A stretch of DNA of 64,000 nt from Streptomyces sp. LaPpAH-108 (GCF_000373625.1 NZ_KB891987.1:921081-985080); one strand, 5' to 3'; shown: positions 55,045 through 64,000, counted from the first letter of the stretch. The notes: generated by a model not told the origin, from the letters alone. Made by a program: numbers and translations.

Positions 55045-57663
55045 GTGAAGGCCATCCGTCGGTTCACCGTCCGTCCCGTACTCCCCGAACCCCTGCGCCC
55101 GCTGAGCGATCTCGCGCGGAATCTGCGCTGGTCCTGGCATGTGGAAACGCGCGATCTGTTCCAGGCGGTCGACCCCGAGCACTGGGCGGCGGCCGGAGGC
55201 GACCCGGTGCGGCTGCTGGGGCGGGTGAGCCCCGTGCGGCTCGCCGAGCTGGCCGAGGACCGGCGGTTCCTGCGCCGTCTCGCGGCGGTGGCCGGGGACC
55301 TCGGGGACTATGTGAGCGGCGACCGCTGGTATCAGCATCAGGGCGACGGGCTGCCCGCCGCCGTCGCGTACTTCTCGCCCGAGTTCGGCATCACCGCCGC
55401 GCTGCCCCAGTACTCCGGCGGCCTCGGCATCCTCGCCGGTGACCACCTCAAGGCGGCCAGCGACCTCGGCGTCCCGCTGATCGGGGTCGGGCTGCTCTAC
55501 CGGCACGGCTACTTCCGCCAGACCCTCTCCCGCGACGGCTGGCAGCAGGAGCACTACCCGGTGCTCGACCCCAACGAACTGCCCGTCACCCTGCTCAAGG
55601 AGGCCGACGGCACCCCCGCGGGCGTCCGGCTCGCGCTGCCCGGCGGACGCGCCCTGCACGCCCGGATCTGGGTGGCCCAGGTCGGCAGGGTGCCACTGCT
55701 GATGCTCGACTCCGACGTGGAGGAGAACGACCTCGGCGAACGCGGCGTCACCGACCGGCTCTACGGCGGCGGCAGCGAACACCGGCTGCTCCAGGAGATG
55801 CTGCTCGGCATAGGGGGTGTGCGGGCGGTGCGGACGTACTGCCGGCTGACCGGCCACCCCGGCCCCGAGGTGTTCCACACCAACGAGGGCCACGCCGGAT
55901 TCCTCGGCCTGGAGCGGATCGCGGAGCTGTGCGAGCGCGGGCTCGACTTCGACGCGGCGCTGGAGACCGTGCGCTCCGGCACCGTGTTCACCACGCACAC
56001 CCCCGTCCCGGCCGGGATCGACCGCTTCACCCAGGAGCTGGTCGCGCGGTTCTTCGGGGCGGACGGCGAGCTGCCCGGTCTCGACGTACGGCGGATTCTC
56101 GCGCTCGGCACCGAGACGTACCCCGGCGGCGAGCCGAACCTGTTCAACATGGCCGTGATGGGGCTGCGCCTGGCCCAGCGCGCCAACGGGGTCTCCCTGC
56201 TGCACGGTCAGGTCAGCCGGGAGATGTTCGCCGGGCTGTGGCCCGGGTTCGACACCGAGGAGGTGCCGATCACCTCGGTCACCAACGGCGTGCACGGGCC
56301 GACCTGGGTGGCCCCCGAGGTGCTGCGGCTCGGCGTACGCCAGCTCGGCGCGCAGCGGGCCGAGGACGCGCTGGCCACCGGCGGCTCCGAGCGCTGGGAC
56401 GCGGTCGCCGACATCTCCGCGCAGGAGATCTGGGACCTGCGCCGCACCCTGCGCGAACAGCTCGTCTTCGAGGTGCGCGACCGGCTGCGCGCCTCCTGGC
56501 GGCAGCGCGGCGCGGCCGGGGCCGAACTGGGCTGGATCGACGGGGTGCTCGACCCCGACGTGCTCACCATCGGCTTCGCCCGGCGCGTGCCGTCGTACAA
56601 ACGGCTCACCCTGATGCTGCGGGACAAGGCGCGGCTGACCGAGCTGCTGCTGCACCCGGAGCGGCCGGTCCAGATCGTCGTCGCGGGCAAGGCGCATCCG
56701 GCGGACGACGGCGGCAAGCGGCTGGTGCAGGAGCTGGTGCGGTTCGCGGACGATCCTCGGGTACGGCACCGGATCGTGTTCCTGCCGGACTACGGCATGG
56801 GGATGGCGCAGAAGCTCTACCCGGGCTGCGACGTCTGGCTGAACAACCCGCTGCGCCCGCTGGAGGCGTGCGGCACCTCCGGGATGAAGGCCGCGCTCAA
56901 CGGCTGTCTCAACCTCTCGGTGCTGGACGGCTGGTGGGACGAGTGGTTCCAGCCCGACTTCGGCTGGGCCATCCCGACGGCGGACGGCGCGGCCACCGAC
57001 CCCGACCGGCGCGACGACATCGAGGCGGCGGCCCTCTACGAGCTGCTGGAGCAGCGGGTCACCCCGCGCTTCTACGAGCAGGGCCGGGGCGGGCTGCCCG
57101 ACCGCTGGATCGAGATGGTCCGCCAGACCCTCACCCTGCTCGGCCCGAAGGTGCTGGCCGGGCGCATGGTCCGGGAGTACGTGGAACGGCTCTACGCCCC
57201 CGCCGCCCAGGCCCACCGCGCCCTGGACCCGGACACCGCGCGGGACCTGGCCGCCTGGAAGGCCCGGGTGCGCGCCGCCTGGCCCGGGGTCAGCGTGGAC
57301 CACGTGGAGACGACCGCCCCGGCGGCCACCGCCGAACTGGGCACGAGCGTCGGACTGCGGGTCCGGGTCGGCCTCGGCGATCTCACCCCGGACGACGTGG
57401 AGGTGCAGGCGGTCTCCGGGCGGGTGGACTCCGGTGACCGCATCACGGACGCGAGCGCGGTCCCGCTGAAGCCGGTGGGCAACCCCGACCTGGAGGGCCG
57501 CTGGCTCTACGAGGGCCCGCTCTTCCTCGACCGCACCGGCCCCTTCGGCTACACGGTCCGTATCCTCCCGGCCCACCGCCTTCTCGCCTCGGCGGCGGAG
57601 ACGGGGCTGGTGACGGTTCCTCCGGAGGACGTGGTGGAGACGACGGGAGTGGTGCTGCGGTAA
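55045..57663 (+). CDS. glgP: Alpha-glucan (glycogen) phosphorylase
   Basis: An 872-residue GT35 phosphorylase releasing glucose 1-phosphate from glycogen. It belongs to the actinobacterial/archaeal subfamily (VAYFSPEFGITAALPQYSGG, the first glucan-site segment). The PLP-binding Lys615 is in EACGTSGMKAALNG. GTG start with GAGGTGG upstream. A C-terminal beta-rich extension (about 770-872) is present in this group. It is divergent from glgE, so synthesis and breakdown can be controlled from the same intergenic region. Confidence 0.94.
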   Translation: MKAIRRFTVRPVLPEPLRPLSDLARNLRWSWHVETRDLFQAVDPEHWAAAGGDPVRLLGRVSPVRLAELAEDRRFLRRLAAVAGDLGDYVSGDRWYQHQGDGLPAAVAYFSPEFGITAALPQYSGGLGILAGDHLKAASDLGVPLIGVGLLYRHGYFRQTLSRDGWQQEHYPVLDPNELPVTLLKEADGTPAGVRLALPGGRALHARIWVAQVGRVPLLMLDSDVEENDLGERGVTDRLYGGGSEHRLLQEMLLGIGGVRAVRTYCRLTGHPGPEVFHTNEGHAGFLGLERIAELCERGLDFDAALETVRSGTVFTTHTPVPAGIDRFTQELVARFFGADGELPGLDVRRILALGTETYPGGEPNLFNMAVMGLRLAQRANGVSLLHGQVSREMFAGLWPGFDTEEVPITSVTNGVHGPTWVAPEVLRLGVRQLGAQRAEDALATGGSERWDAVADISAQEIWDLRRTLREQLVFEVRDRLRASWRQRGAAGAELGWIDGVLDPDVLTIGFARRVPSYKRLTLMLRDKARLTELLLHPERPVQIVVAGKAHPADDGGKRLVQELVRFADDPRVRHRIVFLPDYGMGMAQKLYPGCDVWLNNPLRPLEACGTSGMKAALNGCLNLSVLDGWWDEWFQPDFGWAIPTADGAATDPDRRDDIEAAALYELLEQRVTPRFYEQGRGGLPDRWIEMVRQTLTLLGPKVLAGRMVREYVERLYAPAAQAHRALDPDTARDLAAWKARVRAAWPGVSVDHVETTAPAATAELGTSVGLRVRVGLGDLTPDDVEVQAVSGRVDSGDRITDASAVPLKPVGNPDLEGRWLYEGPLFLDRTGPFGYTVRILPAHRLLASAAETGLVTVPPEDVVETTGVVLR

Positions 57664-57821
57664 CGAGGTGGGCAGGGAGGGCAGCCGCCGCTAGAGTGTA
57701 AAGAACACGTCAAGCAGGCGGCTGCCGTGCGCTGTTCGACCGGCGGCCCCGGGGGAGGGCGAGCGACCCATGGCTGGCGGCCAAGCCGCTGGGGATCTCC
57801 CTCCCCCTCCGTGAGGTTCTG

Positions 57822-57956
57822 TTGCCCGCGCTGCTGGTCACCGTGGGCGCGGAACTCGGTGGGCGGCGCCGGGAACGCAGGGCCGCCCGCGAGAGCCGTG
57901 CCGCCCGCCTTTCCCCCGACCCCACCACACCCACCTCGGAGCCGCGCACCCCATGA
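57822..57956 (+). CDS. Possible small ORF coupled to the downstream membrane peptides
   Basis: A 44-codon frame from TTG (LPALLVTVGAELGGRRRERR) whose stop overlaps the next ATG by four bases (ATGA). A GAGG lies 5-6 nt before the TTG. Coupling and the short basic tail are suggestive only. A TAGAGT -10-like site is at 57692-57697. I could not identify it. Confidence 0.25.
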   Translation: MPALLVTVGAELGGRRRERRAARESRAARLSPDPTTPTSEPRTP

Positions 57957-58060
57957 CCTGGCAGTGGATCTTCCTCGTCGCGTTCTCGCTCACCGCGCTG
58001 CCCCTGGGGCTCGCCCTGGTCGCCGTCGTCGGCTGGCGCACCCGAGGGGTGAGCGCGTGA
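57953..58060 (+). CDS. 35-residue single-span membrane peptide
   Basis: A 35-residue ORF, MTWQWIFLVAFSLTALPLGL..., mostly one hydrophobic helix with a short basic end (WRTRGVSA). Its ATG overlaps a possible upstream stop (ATGA), and its own stop overlaps the next gene's GTG. Too short for most annotation tools. Function unknown. Confidence 0.45.
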   Translation: MTWQWIFLVAFSLTALPLGLALVAVVGWRTRGVSA

Positions 58061-58263
58061 ACCGGGGCGTGCGGCTCGTGCTGTCCGTGGTCGTCTGGTG
58101 GTCGGCGGCCGGGGTGGCGCTGTGGCTGGTGGGGCTGGCGCTCGGGTGGCCCGTGTCCTTGGCCGGGTGTGTGCTCTCCGGGCTGTTCCTCGGGGCGATC
58201 GGGGAAGCCGGGGACCGGCTGCGCCGGGTGTGGAAGAGCCGTCGGAGGGCCGCGCGGATGTAG
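58057..58263 (+). CDS. 68-residue two-span membrane protein
   Basis: A 68-residue protein starting VNRGVRLVLSVVVWWSAAGV, with two hydrophobic helices (about 6-24 and 28-47) and a basic tail (RLRRVWKSRRRAAR). GTG start overlaps the preceding stop (GTGA), so it is coupled with the 35-residue peptide. It ends 3 nt from the convergent DUF1990 gene. Function unknown. Confidence 0.55.
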   Translation: MNRGVRLVLSVVVWWSAAGVALWLVGLALGWPVSLAGCVLSGLFLGAIGEAGDRLRRVWKSRRRAARM

Positions 58264-58266
58264 CCC

Positions 58267-58788
58267 TTACGCCTCGTCCTCGTCGGCGCACAGCCGCTTG
58301 AGGGTCTTGCCGCAGCGGCGGGCGTAGGCGTGCTGGAAGGCGCGGGCGGCGGGGCCCGCGGCGTGGGCGTACCACTTGGCGGGGCGGCTGTAGGCGGCGA
58401 CGGTGAGCCAGACCGTGCCGTCGCCGGTGCGGGAGACGACGAATGCCTCCTCGCCGCATTCGGGGTGGCCGGGGAGGGTGCCGTAGGCCCAGCCCGCGCG
58501 GCGGGGTTCGTCGGTCGTCCAGACGACCTGGCAGGGGGCCTTGATCAGGCCCGCGAGGCCGACCGTGACGTCCACGCCGGGGGCCGCGCGGTCGGCGGTG
58601 GTGTCCATGGCGATGCCCATCTCGCGGTGCAGCTCCCAGGTGAACAGTGCCTGGGTGGCCCGGTGGAAGAGCCGTGTGCCCTCGCCGATACGGGTGCGGA
58701 CGTAGAGGTGGTGGTAACCGGGCGGGCAGACGGTGAGGTCGTCGCGCGTCGCGCCGACCGGTTCGTACGTGAAGGGCGCCGAGGACAT
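58267..58788 (-). CDS. DUF1990 family protein
   Basis: A 173-residue protein of the DUF1990 family (an SRPBCC-like fold of unknown function), with the family pattern YEPVGATRDDLTVCPPGYHHL, ALFTWELHREMG and AGWAYGTLPGHPECGEEAFVV. ATG start, no signal peptide. It is convergent with the small membrane genes, and its upstream flank ends at the terminator of the M4 protease. Confidence 0.82.
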   Translation of the reverse strand: MSSAPFTYEPVGATRDDLTVCPPGYHHLYVRTRIGEGTRLFHRATQALFTWELHREMGIAMDTTADRAAPGVDVTVGLAGLIKAPCQVVWTTDEPRRAGWAYGTLPGHPECGEEAFVVSRTGDGTVWLTVAAYSRPAKWYAHAAGPAARAFQHAYARRCGKTLKRLCADEDEA

Positions 58789-58801
58789 GGGTCACAAGAG
58801 T

Positions 58802-58840
58802 AGGGCGCCCACCGGAAGAGCTGCTTCCCGGGGGCGCCCT
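58802..58840 (-). terminator. Terminator of the first M4 protease gene
   Basis: AGGGCGCCC (58802-58810) and its complement (58832-58840) with a 21-nt loop, just downstream of the protease stop on the minus strand. Confidence 0.5.
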
Positions 58841-58858
58841 GACTCAAGTGGCCTTGTA

Positions 58859-60520
58859 CTAGCTGACGTTGACCGCCGACCAGGCCGCCGCCACCGCGTT
58901 GTACTCGGCGCTGCCGGAGCCGTAGAGGGCCGTTGCCGCGTTCAGCGTGCCGGTGCGGGCCGCCTTGTAGTTGGTCGTCGACGTGAAGTACGTCGTGAGC
59001 GCCTTGTACCAGATCTGCAGCGCCTTGGCGCGGCCGATGCCGGTGACCGTGGAGCCGTTGGAGGTCGGGGAGTTGTAGGACACCCCGTTGATCGTCTTCG
59101 CGCCGCTGCCCTCGGACAGCAGGTAGAAGAAGTGGTTGGCGACACCGGACGAGTAGTGCACGTCCTTGTTGCCGACCGTGGAGGACCAGTAGTCGGCGGA
59201 GCCGCCGTCCTTGCTGGGCTTGTCCATGTAGCGCAGCGGGGTGCCGTCGCCGTTGATGTTGATCTTCTCGCCGATGAGGTAGTCACCGGGGTCCGAGGCG
59301 TTGGCCGCGTAGAACTCCACGCCGGTGCCGAAGATGTCGGAGGTGGCCTCGTTCAGGCCGCCGGACTCACCGCTGTAGTTGAGGCCCGCGGTCGCGGCGG
59401 TGACGCCGTGGCTCATCTCGTGGCCCGCGACGTCCAGCGAGGTCAGCGGGTGGGTGTTGCCCGAGCCGTCGCCGTAGGTCATGCAGAAGCAGCTGTCGTC
59501 CCAGAACGCGTTGACGTACGAGTTGCCGTAGTGGACGCGGGAGTAGGCGCCGACGCCGTTGTTCTTGATGCCGCTGCGGCCGAACGTGTTCTGGTAGAAG
59601 TCCCAGGTCTCCTGCGCGCCGTAGGCCGCGTCGGCGGCGGCCGTCTCGTCGGTGGTGGAGCTGGAGGCCGTGCCGGTACCCCATGTGTTGGTGGTGTTGG
59701 TGAACAGGGTGCCGGTGCCGGAGCTGGTGGTGTGCTTCAGGTTGTACGTCTTGTGGTTGCCCCGGGAGGCGTCGGTCAGCGAGTACGTCGAGCCCGACAG
59801 CGAGGTGGTGAGGCTGACGGTGCCGGAGTAGAGGGTCTTGCCGGTGCCGGTCGCGTTCTCGATGCCCTGGTACTCGAAGAGCTTCTTGCCGGTGGCCGCG
59901 TCCGTGATGACGTGCAGCTGGTTGGGGGTGCCGTCGTCCTGGAGACCGCCCACGACCGTCTCGTAGGCGAGCACGGGCTTGCCGGAGCCCGCCCAGATCA
60001 CCTTGCGGGCGCCGTCGGCCGCGGACTGGGCGGAGCCGAGCGTCTTGGCGGCGCCGACGGCCTGCTTCTCCGCCTTGGCGGCGGTGATCTGCGGCTTGAG
60101 CGAGGCCACCTTGATGGTGCTCTTGGTCGCCCGGGTGACGCCCTCGGCCTTGCCGGACCCCGCGGTGTGGACGACGAGGTCGCCGCCGAGCACGGGCAGC
60201 CCCGCGTAGGTGCGCTCGTAGCGGGTGTGGACGGTGCCGTCCGTGTCCTTCACGACGTCTCTGACGACCAGCTTCTCCTTGGCGCCGAGACCTATCCGCT
60301 GCGCGGTCTCGGGGGCGTCGGTCTGCGCCTGCTGGATGAGGCTCGTGCGGGCCGAGGCCGACAGGAGGGTGGGGGCGCCGGCCAGGGGCTTGGCGGCGGC
60401 GGCCGAGGTGGGCTCGGCGCTGGCGCTGGTGGCCAGTCCGGTGGAGATGAGGGCACCGGCGGCGACGGCCGTGGCGATGGCGAGGGTGGTGCGCTTGTGA
60501 CGCGCGTAGAGGGGGCTCAC
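58859..60520 (-). CDS. Secreted M4 metallopeptidase (thermolysin-like)
   Basis: A 553-residue preproprotease. Signal peptide (RHKRTTLAIATAVAAGALISTG, Ala-X-Ala site near 34), an FTP/PepSY propeptide to about residue 210, then the zinc protease domain: HEMSH (His367, Glu368, His371), the ligand Glu in NEATSDIFGTGVEF and the C-terminal helix domain. GTG start. It hydrolyses proteins outside the cell and needs propeptide cleavage. Tandem paralogue of the gene at 60775, which suggests duplication; unlike that one it has no P domain. Confidence 0.93.
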   Translation of the reverse strand: MSPLYARHKRTTLAIATAVAAGALISTGLATSASAEPTSAAAAKPLAGAPTLLSASARTSLIQQAQTDAPETAQRIGLGAKEKLVVRDVVKDTDGTVHTRYERTYAGLPVLGGDLVVHTAGSGKAEGVTRATKSTIKVASLKPQITAAKAEKQAVGAAKTLGSAQSAADGARKVIWAGSGKPVLAYETVVGGLQDDGTPNQLHVITDAATGKKLFEYQGIENATGTGKTLYSGTVSLTTSLSGSTYSLTDASRGNHKTYNLKHTTSSGTGTLFTNTTNTWGTGTASSSTTDETAAADAAYGAQETWDFYQNTFGRSGIKNNGVGAYSRVHYGNSYVNAFWDDSCFCMTYGDGSGNTHPLTSLDVAGHEMSHGVTAATAGLNYSGESGGLNEATSDIFGTGVEFYAANASDPGDYLIGEKININGDGTPLRYMDKPSKDGGSADYWSSTVGNKDVHYSSGVANHFFYLLSEGSGAKTINGVSYNSPTSNGSTVTGIGRAKALQIWYKALTTYFTSTTNYKAARTGTLNAATALYGSGSAEYNAVAAAWSAVNVS

Positions 60521-60704
60521 AGTAGCTCCTTCGCGTGGGGGAGTCCGGGCGGCGTGGGGTCACCGTCCGGGGTGGGGCTGAAGTTGCTGTGCTGCTGCGG
60601 CGGGTGGGGGAAGCGTGGCACCACGGACGCGTACATGTCATGACCCCGAGGTGATGTTGGCCGAAAACAGGCGTCCGATAGTTGTTGCGGCCGTGTGAAC
60701 AGGG

Positions 60705-60767
60705 GCCGTCCGGGGCGTGGAAACCCCGGACGGCACCGGGTTCACCGGGCCGTCGGCCACGGCCCGG
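60705..60767 (-). terminator. Double hairpin after the second M4 protease gene
   Basis: GCCGTCCGGGG / CCCCGGACGGC (60705-60715 / 60724-60734) and CCGGGCCGT / ACGGCCCGG (60745-60753 / 60759-60767), both perfect, between the two protease genes. Confidence 0.65.
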
Positions 60768-60774
60768 CCGCTGT

Positions 60775-62808
60775 TTACGGGAAGGTCACCTTCCAGCCGT
60801 TGATCCGGCCGGTGTCCTGGGACGCCTTGTCCTGGACCTTCAACGTCCAGGTCCCGTCGGCCGGTTCGGCCGAGGCGTCCACCACATAGGTGTCGTCCAC
60901 GTCGTCCGCCGAGTCGGAGGGGCTGGTGTCCTTCAGGCGGTACGAGGTGCCCGACGGGCCGACCAGGTCGATCACCAGGTCACCGCGCCAGGTGTGGGTG
61001 ATGTCCACCGTGACCCGGAGGTTGCCCGGCGCGTTCCCGCCCCGCCCGGCGACCGTGATGGCCGAGGTGACGGCGGGCCCGTTGTCCGGGATCGGCACCT
61101 GCGTGGTGCTCTCGTAGGACGTGCCGGTCTCGCCGCCGGGCCGGGTGCCGACCCCGACGCCCGCCCACGCGTCCTGCACCGCCGTGTACTCCGCGCTGTC
61201 CGTGCCGTACAGCTCCCCGGCGGCGGCCAGGGTGCCGGTGCGGGCGGCCTTGTAGTTGGTGGTGGAGGTCCACTTGGTGGTCAGCGCCCGGTACCAGATC
61301 TGGAGCGCCTTGTCCCGGCCGATGCCGGTGACCGGGAGGCCGTCGGCGGTGGGGGAGTCGTAGCTCACGCCGTCGATCACCTTGGCGCCGCTGCCCTCGC
61401 TCAGCAGATAGAAGAAGTGGTTCGCCGGACCCGACGAGTAGTGCACGTCGATCCCGCCGAGACCGGAGTACCAACTGTCCTTCGACGCACCGTCCTTGCT
61501 CGGCTTGTCCAGGTAACGCAGCGGGGTGCCGTCGCCGTTGATGTCGATCTTCTCGCCGATGAGGTAGTCACCGGGGTCCGAGGCGTTGGCCGCGTAGAAC
61601 TCCACGCCCGTGCCGAAGATGTCGGAGGTCGCCTCGTTCAACCCGCCCGACTCACCGCTGTAGTTGAGCCCCGCGGTGTTCGAGGTGACGCCGTGGCTCA
61701 TCTCGTGACCGGCCACGTCCAGGGCGGTCAGCGGGTCGGCGTTGTTCGCGCCGTCGCCGTAGGTCATGCAGAAGCAGGAATCGCTCCAGAAGGCGTTGAT
61801 GTACGAGTTCCCGTAGTGCACACGGGAATAGGCGCCCACGCCGTCGTTCTTGATGCCGCTGCGGCCGAACGTGTTCTTGTAGAAGTCCCAGGTGACCGCC
61901 GCCCCGTAGTGCGCGTCCGCGCCCGCCGTCGCCGCGTCGGAGATCGTGCCGTTGCCCCAGGTGTCGGAGGACTGGGAGAACAGGGTGCCGGTGCCGGAGG
62001 AACCCCGGTTGAGGTTGTACGTCTTGTGGCCGCCGCGCTCCCCGTCGGTGAGCGTGAACGCCGAGCCCGACTGCGTGGTGGTGAGCGGCACCTGGCCGCT
62101 GTACTGGGTGTTGCCGACGCCGGTCTCGATGCCCTGGTACTCGTAGAGCTTCTTGCCGGTGGCCGCGTCGGTGATGACGTGCAGCTCGTTGGGCGTGCCG
62201 TCGTCCTGGAGGCCGCCGACGACCGTCTCGTAGGCGAGCACCGGCTTGCCGGAGGCGGCCCAGATCACCTTGCGCACGCTGTCCGCGGCGGACTTGGTGC
62301 CGCCGAGGGTCCTGGCGCGGCCCACGGCCTGCTTCTCGGCGGCGGCCTTCGTGACGGCCGGGGTGAGCCCGGCGACCTTCAGGTCGGCGCCGGTGGCCCG
62401 GATGACGCGCCGCGTGGCGCCGGACTTCGCGGTGTCCACGATCAAGTCGCCGCCGAGCACCGGGAGTCCGGCGTAGGTGCGCTCGTAGCGGGTGTGCACG
62501 GTGCCGTCGCCGTCCTTGACGACGTCGCGGACGACCAGCTTCTCCTGGGCGCCGAGCCCGAGGGAACGGGCCGTGGCGGCCGTGCCGGTGTCGGCGTGCC
62601 GGATCAGCGCGGTGCGCTGGGCGGGGGTGAGCCGTACGGCCGTGTGCGCGGGGTCGGCCTTGGCGGGGTGCGGGGCGGCCGGGGCCGCGCTCGCGACACC
62701 CGACTGGACGGCGGCGGCCAGCAGGGCGGCGACCCCGGCCAGGGCGACGACGGCGGTGCGACGGGGGGAGGGGGCGGTACGTCTGCGGGAGGAACTGCTG
62801 CTCAACAC
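60775..62808 (-). CDS. Secreted M4 metallopeptidase with C-terminal P/Homo B domain
   Basis: A 677-residue paralogue of the preceding gene. Signal peptide (RRRTAPSPRRTAVVALAGVA, cleavage near VASAAPA), propeptide (FTP and PepSY), protease domain with HEMSH (His368), and after about residue 555 an extra beta-rich domain (STTQVPIPDNGPAVTS, WRGDLVIDLVGPSG, DGTWTLKVQDKASQDTG) of the proprotein-convertase P-domain type, which often aids folding or substrate binding. GTG 62808 has GAAGGAG 4 nt upstream; a longer frame upstream is not family-like. Confidence 0.93.
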   Translation of the reverse strand: MLSSSSSRRRTAPSPRRTAVVALAGVAALLAAAVQSGVASAAPAAPHPAKADPAHTAVRLTPAQRTALIRHADTGTAATARSLGLGAQEKLVVRDVVKDGDGTVHTRYERTYAGLPVLGGDLIVDTAKSGATRRVIRATGADLKVAGLTPAVTKAAAEKQAVGRARTLGGTKSAADSVRKVIWAASGKPVLAYETVVGGLQDDGTPNELHVITDAATGKKLYEYQGIETGVGNTQYSGQVPLTTTQSGSAFTLTDGERGGHKTYNLNRGSSGTGTLFSQSSDTWGNGTISDAATAGADAHYGAAVTWDFYKNTFGRSGIKNDGVGAYSRVHYGNSYINAFWSDSCFCMTYGDGANNADPLTALDVAGHEMSHGVTSNTAGLNYSGESGGLNEATSDIFGTGVEFYAANASDPGDYLIGEKIDINGDGTPLRYLDKPSKDGASKDSWYSGLGGIDVHYSSGPANHFFYLLSEGSGAKVIDGVSYDSPTADGLPVTGIGRDKALQIWYRALTTKWTSTTNYKAARTGTLAAAGELYGTDSAEYTAVQDAWAGVGVGTRPGGETGTSYESTTQVPIPDNGPAVTSAITVAGRGGNAPGNLRVTVDITHTWRGDLVIDLVGPSGTSYRLKDTSPSDSADDVDDTYVVDASAEPADGTWTLKVQDKASQDTGRINGWKVTFP

Positions 62809-63162
62809 TGACTCCTTCTGCGTGGCCGCCGGTCGTGCGGCCAGGGGAGACCGGACGTTGGTCGAGCGCCCGGGCAGAACAGGGCTGTGCGCGGAACCTG
62901 TACGCGTGCGGGAACCGGCCCACACGGTGCGCCGTGCGAGCTGTGGGGCTGCTGTGAGCCGGTGCGACAAGGTTGTCAGGCGAGCGGGACGGCTGTCATG
63001 ACCGCATCGAGAACTTGGCCGGAATGGGTTTCGCGGCGGGGGTGGCGCTGAGCTGTGGGCGCGGCCCGACCGGCCGCGCCCGTCGGTGGGCGCCGTGTCC
63101 TCAGCTCAGCGCCGTGCCTGCCGGTCGGTGCCGCGCCCCCCGGTCGTCGCCGCGCCCGCGGC
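62809..63162. other. Intergenic region without a recognised gene
   Basis: 354 nt between the M4 gene and the ABC transporter gene. GC-rich with some short repeats of GCCGCGCC and CGGTCG. It should hold the protease promoter and the ABC terminator; I see no specific site I can defend. Confidence 0.6.
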
Positions 63163-64000
63163 TCAGCGCTGTGCCAGGCTCTCCCGCCAGGCCCGGTGCA
63201 GGTCCGCGAAGCGGCCGGTGCCCTCGATCAGGGCCTTCGGCTCGCCGTCCTCGACGATCCGGCCGTGCTCCATCACCAGGACCCGGTCCGCGATCTCGAC
63301 CGTGGAGAGGCGGTGGGCGATGACCACCGCGGTGCGGCCCTCGAGGACCGTCGCCATCGCCCGCTGCACCGCGCGCTCGCCGGGGATGTCCAGCGAGCTG
63401 GTCGCCTCGTCCAGGATCAGGACCGCCGGATCGGCCAGCAACGCCCGCGCGAAGGAGACCAGTTGGCGCTGCCCGGCCGAAATGCGCCCTCCGCGCTTGC
63501 GGACGTCGGTGTCGTAGCCCTCGGGGAGACGGCTGATGAACTCGTGGGCGCCGATGGCCTTCGCCGCGCGCTCGATGTCGGCGCGGTCGGCACCGGGGCG
63601 GCCGATGGCGATGTTGTCCGCGATCGTGCCGGAGAACAGGAAGGACTCCTGGGTCACCATCACGACCGCGCCCCGCAGTTCGAGCGCGGCCAGCTCGCGC
63701 AGGTCCACCCCGTCGAGCGACACCCGCCCGCCGGAGGGGTCGTAGAAGCGGGCGACCAGCTTGGCCAGGGTGGACTTGCCCGCGCCTGTCGAGCCCACCA
63801 CGGCCACCGTCTGCCCGGCCGGGATCGTCAGGTCGAAGCGGGGCAGCACCTCGCCCCCGGTGCGGTAGGCGAAGCCGACCCCCGCGAAGACGACCTCACG
63901 ACCGGTGAACCCGTCCCGCACCGGCGGGAGTTCACGCGGCGACTCCGGCTCCGGTACCGAGGGCGTCTGGGCCAGCAGCCCGGCGATCTTCTCCAGGGAG
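63163..64000 (-). CDS. ABC exporter, ATP-binding domain (partial; 5' end outside window)
   Basis: The C-terminal ATPase half of an ABC exporter fused to a membrane domain that lies beyond the window. Walker [17 protein letters not shown]-loop [12 protein letters not shown], signature [15 protein letters not shown] (SAGQ rather than SGGQ), Walker [13 protein letters not shown] and the H-loop [15 protein letters not shown] are all intact. The last visible residues are WRESLAQR. The frame continues to the window end with no start of its own, since [16 protein letters not shown] precedes it. Such genes often come in pairs for multidrug or lipid export. Confidence 0.92.
   Translation of the reverse strand, partial: SLEKIAGLLAQTPSVPEPESPRELPPVRDGFTGREVVFAGVGFAYRTGGEVLPRFDLTIPAGQTVAVVGSTGAGKSTLAKLVARFYDPSGGRVSLDGVDLRELAALELRGAVVMVTQESFLFSGTIADNIAIGRPGADRADIERAAKAIGAHEFISRLPEGYDTDVRKRGGRISAGQRQLVSFARALLADPAVLILDEATSSLDIPGERAVQRAMATVLEGRTAVVIAHRLSTVEIADRVLVMEHGRIVEDGEPKALIEGTGRFADLHRAWRESLAQR

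Overview
This window is high-GC, densely coded actinobacterial chromosome. Gene content and order match the conserved core of a Streptomyces chromosome: scy/filP cytoskeleton genes, methylmalonyl-/isobutyryl-CoA genes, pyk-ackA-pta-pfkA, then the GlgE trehalose/glycogen operon and glgP. From memory this corresponds to about SCO5396 to SCO5451 of S. coelicolor; I could not run an alignment. Species cannot be named. No rRNA, tRNA, CRISPR, insertion sequence or prophage was seen, so this is mostly core genome with small accessory inserts.

Layout. 1-4.5 kb: polar-growth coiled-coil genes filP (cut by the window edge) and scy. 4.7-7.6 kb: methylmalonyl-CoA epimerase, thiolase and the mutase chaperone meaB, with two different GC-rich tandem repeats flanking meaB. 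8-17.4 kb: two MFS exporters, three MarR/ArsR-type regulators, a coupled trio of AIM24 genes, two DUF3817 membrane genes and a thiamine-binding-like protein. 17.4-19.2 kb: isobutyryl-CoA mutase large subunit (icmA) behind a long palindrome. 19.2-25.8 kb: secreted proteins, a TetR/thioredoxin-TPR pair, and a three-gene DUF6230/DUF6114/low-complexity secretion cassette. 25.9-32 kb: lower glycolysis and acetate overflow (pyk, ackA-pta, pfkA). 32-36 kb: CitA/CitB-type two-component system beside its likely dicarboxylate symporter. 36-39.5 kb: TetR/MFS drug-efflux pair with three tandem operators, and a DUF2127 protein. 39.5-42.1 kb: NLR-like NB-ARC/TPR protein with a small upstream partner (the best candidate for an undescribed system). 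42.2-45.4 kb: MerR-thioredoxin pair and a HelD-type RNA polymerase recycling ATPase. 45.5-57.7 kb: glgE-treS-mak-glgB operon diverging from glgP. 57.8-64 kb: tiny membrane proteins, DUF1990, two M4 metalloproteases and the end of an ABC exporter gene.

How it fits together. Glycogen is built by TreS (trehalose to maltose), Mak (maltose 1-phosphate), GlgE (maltosyl transfer) and GlgB (branching), and mobilised by GlgP. Hexose flux enters PfkA and Pyk, with Pta-AckA handling acetyl-CoA overflow. MeaB, the epimerase and IcmA belong to branched-chain acyl-CoA metabolism, which supplies precursors in streptomycetes.

Most unusual observations: GlgE carries about 450 extra N-terminal residues, including 18 in-register decapeptide repeats (540 bp of 30-bp units with a 180-bp super-repeat); the NLR-like gene and its neighbour share a short peptide motif, and the NLR-like gene has a TTA (bldA-dependent) codon; mak also has a TTA codon; and several strong operator-like palindromes stand in front of icmA, between tetR and an MFS gene, and in front of the DUF6230 cassette. 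All family names come from reading motifs, not from searches.
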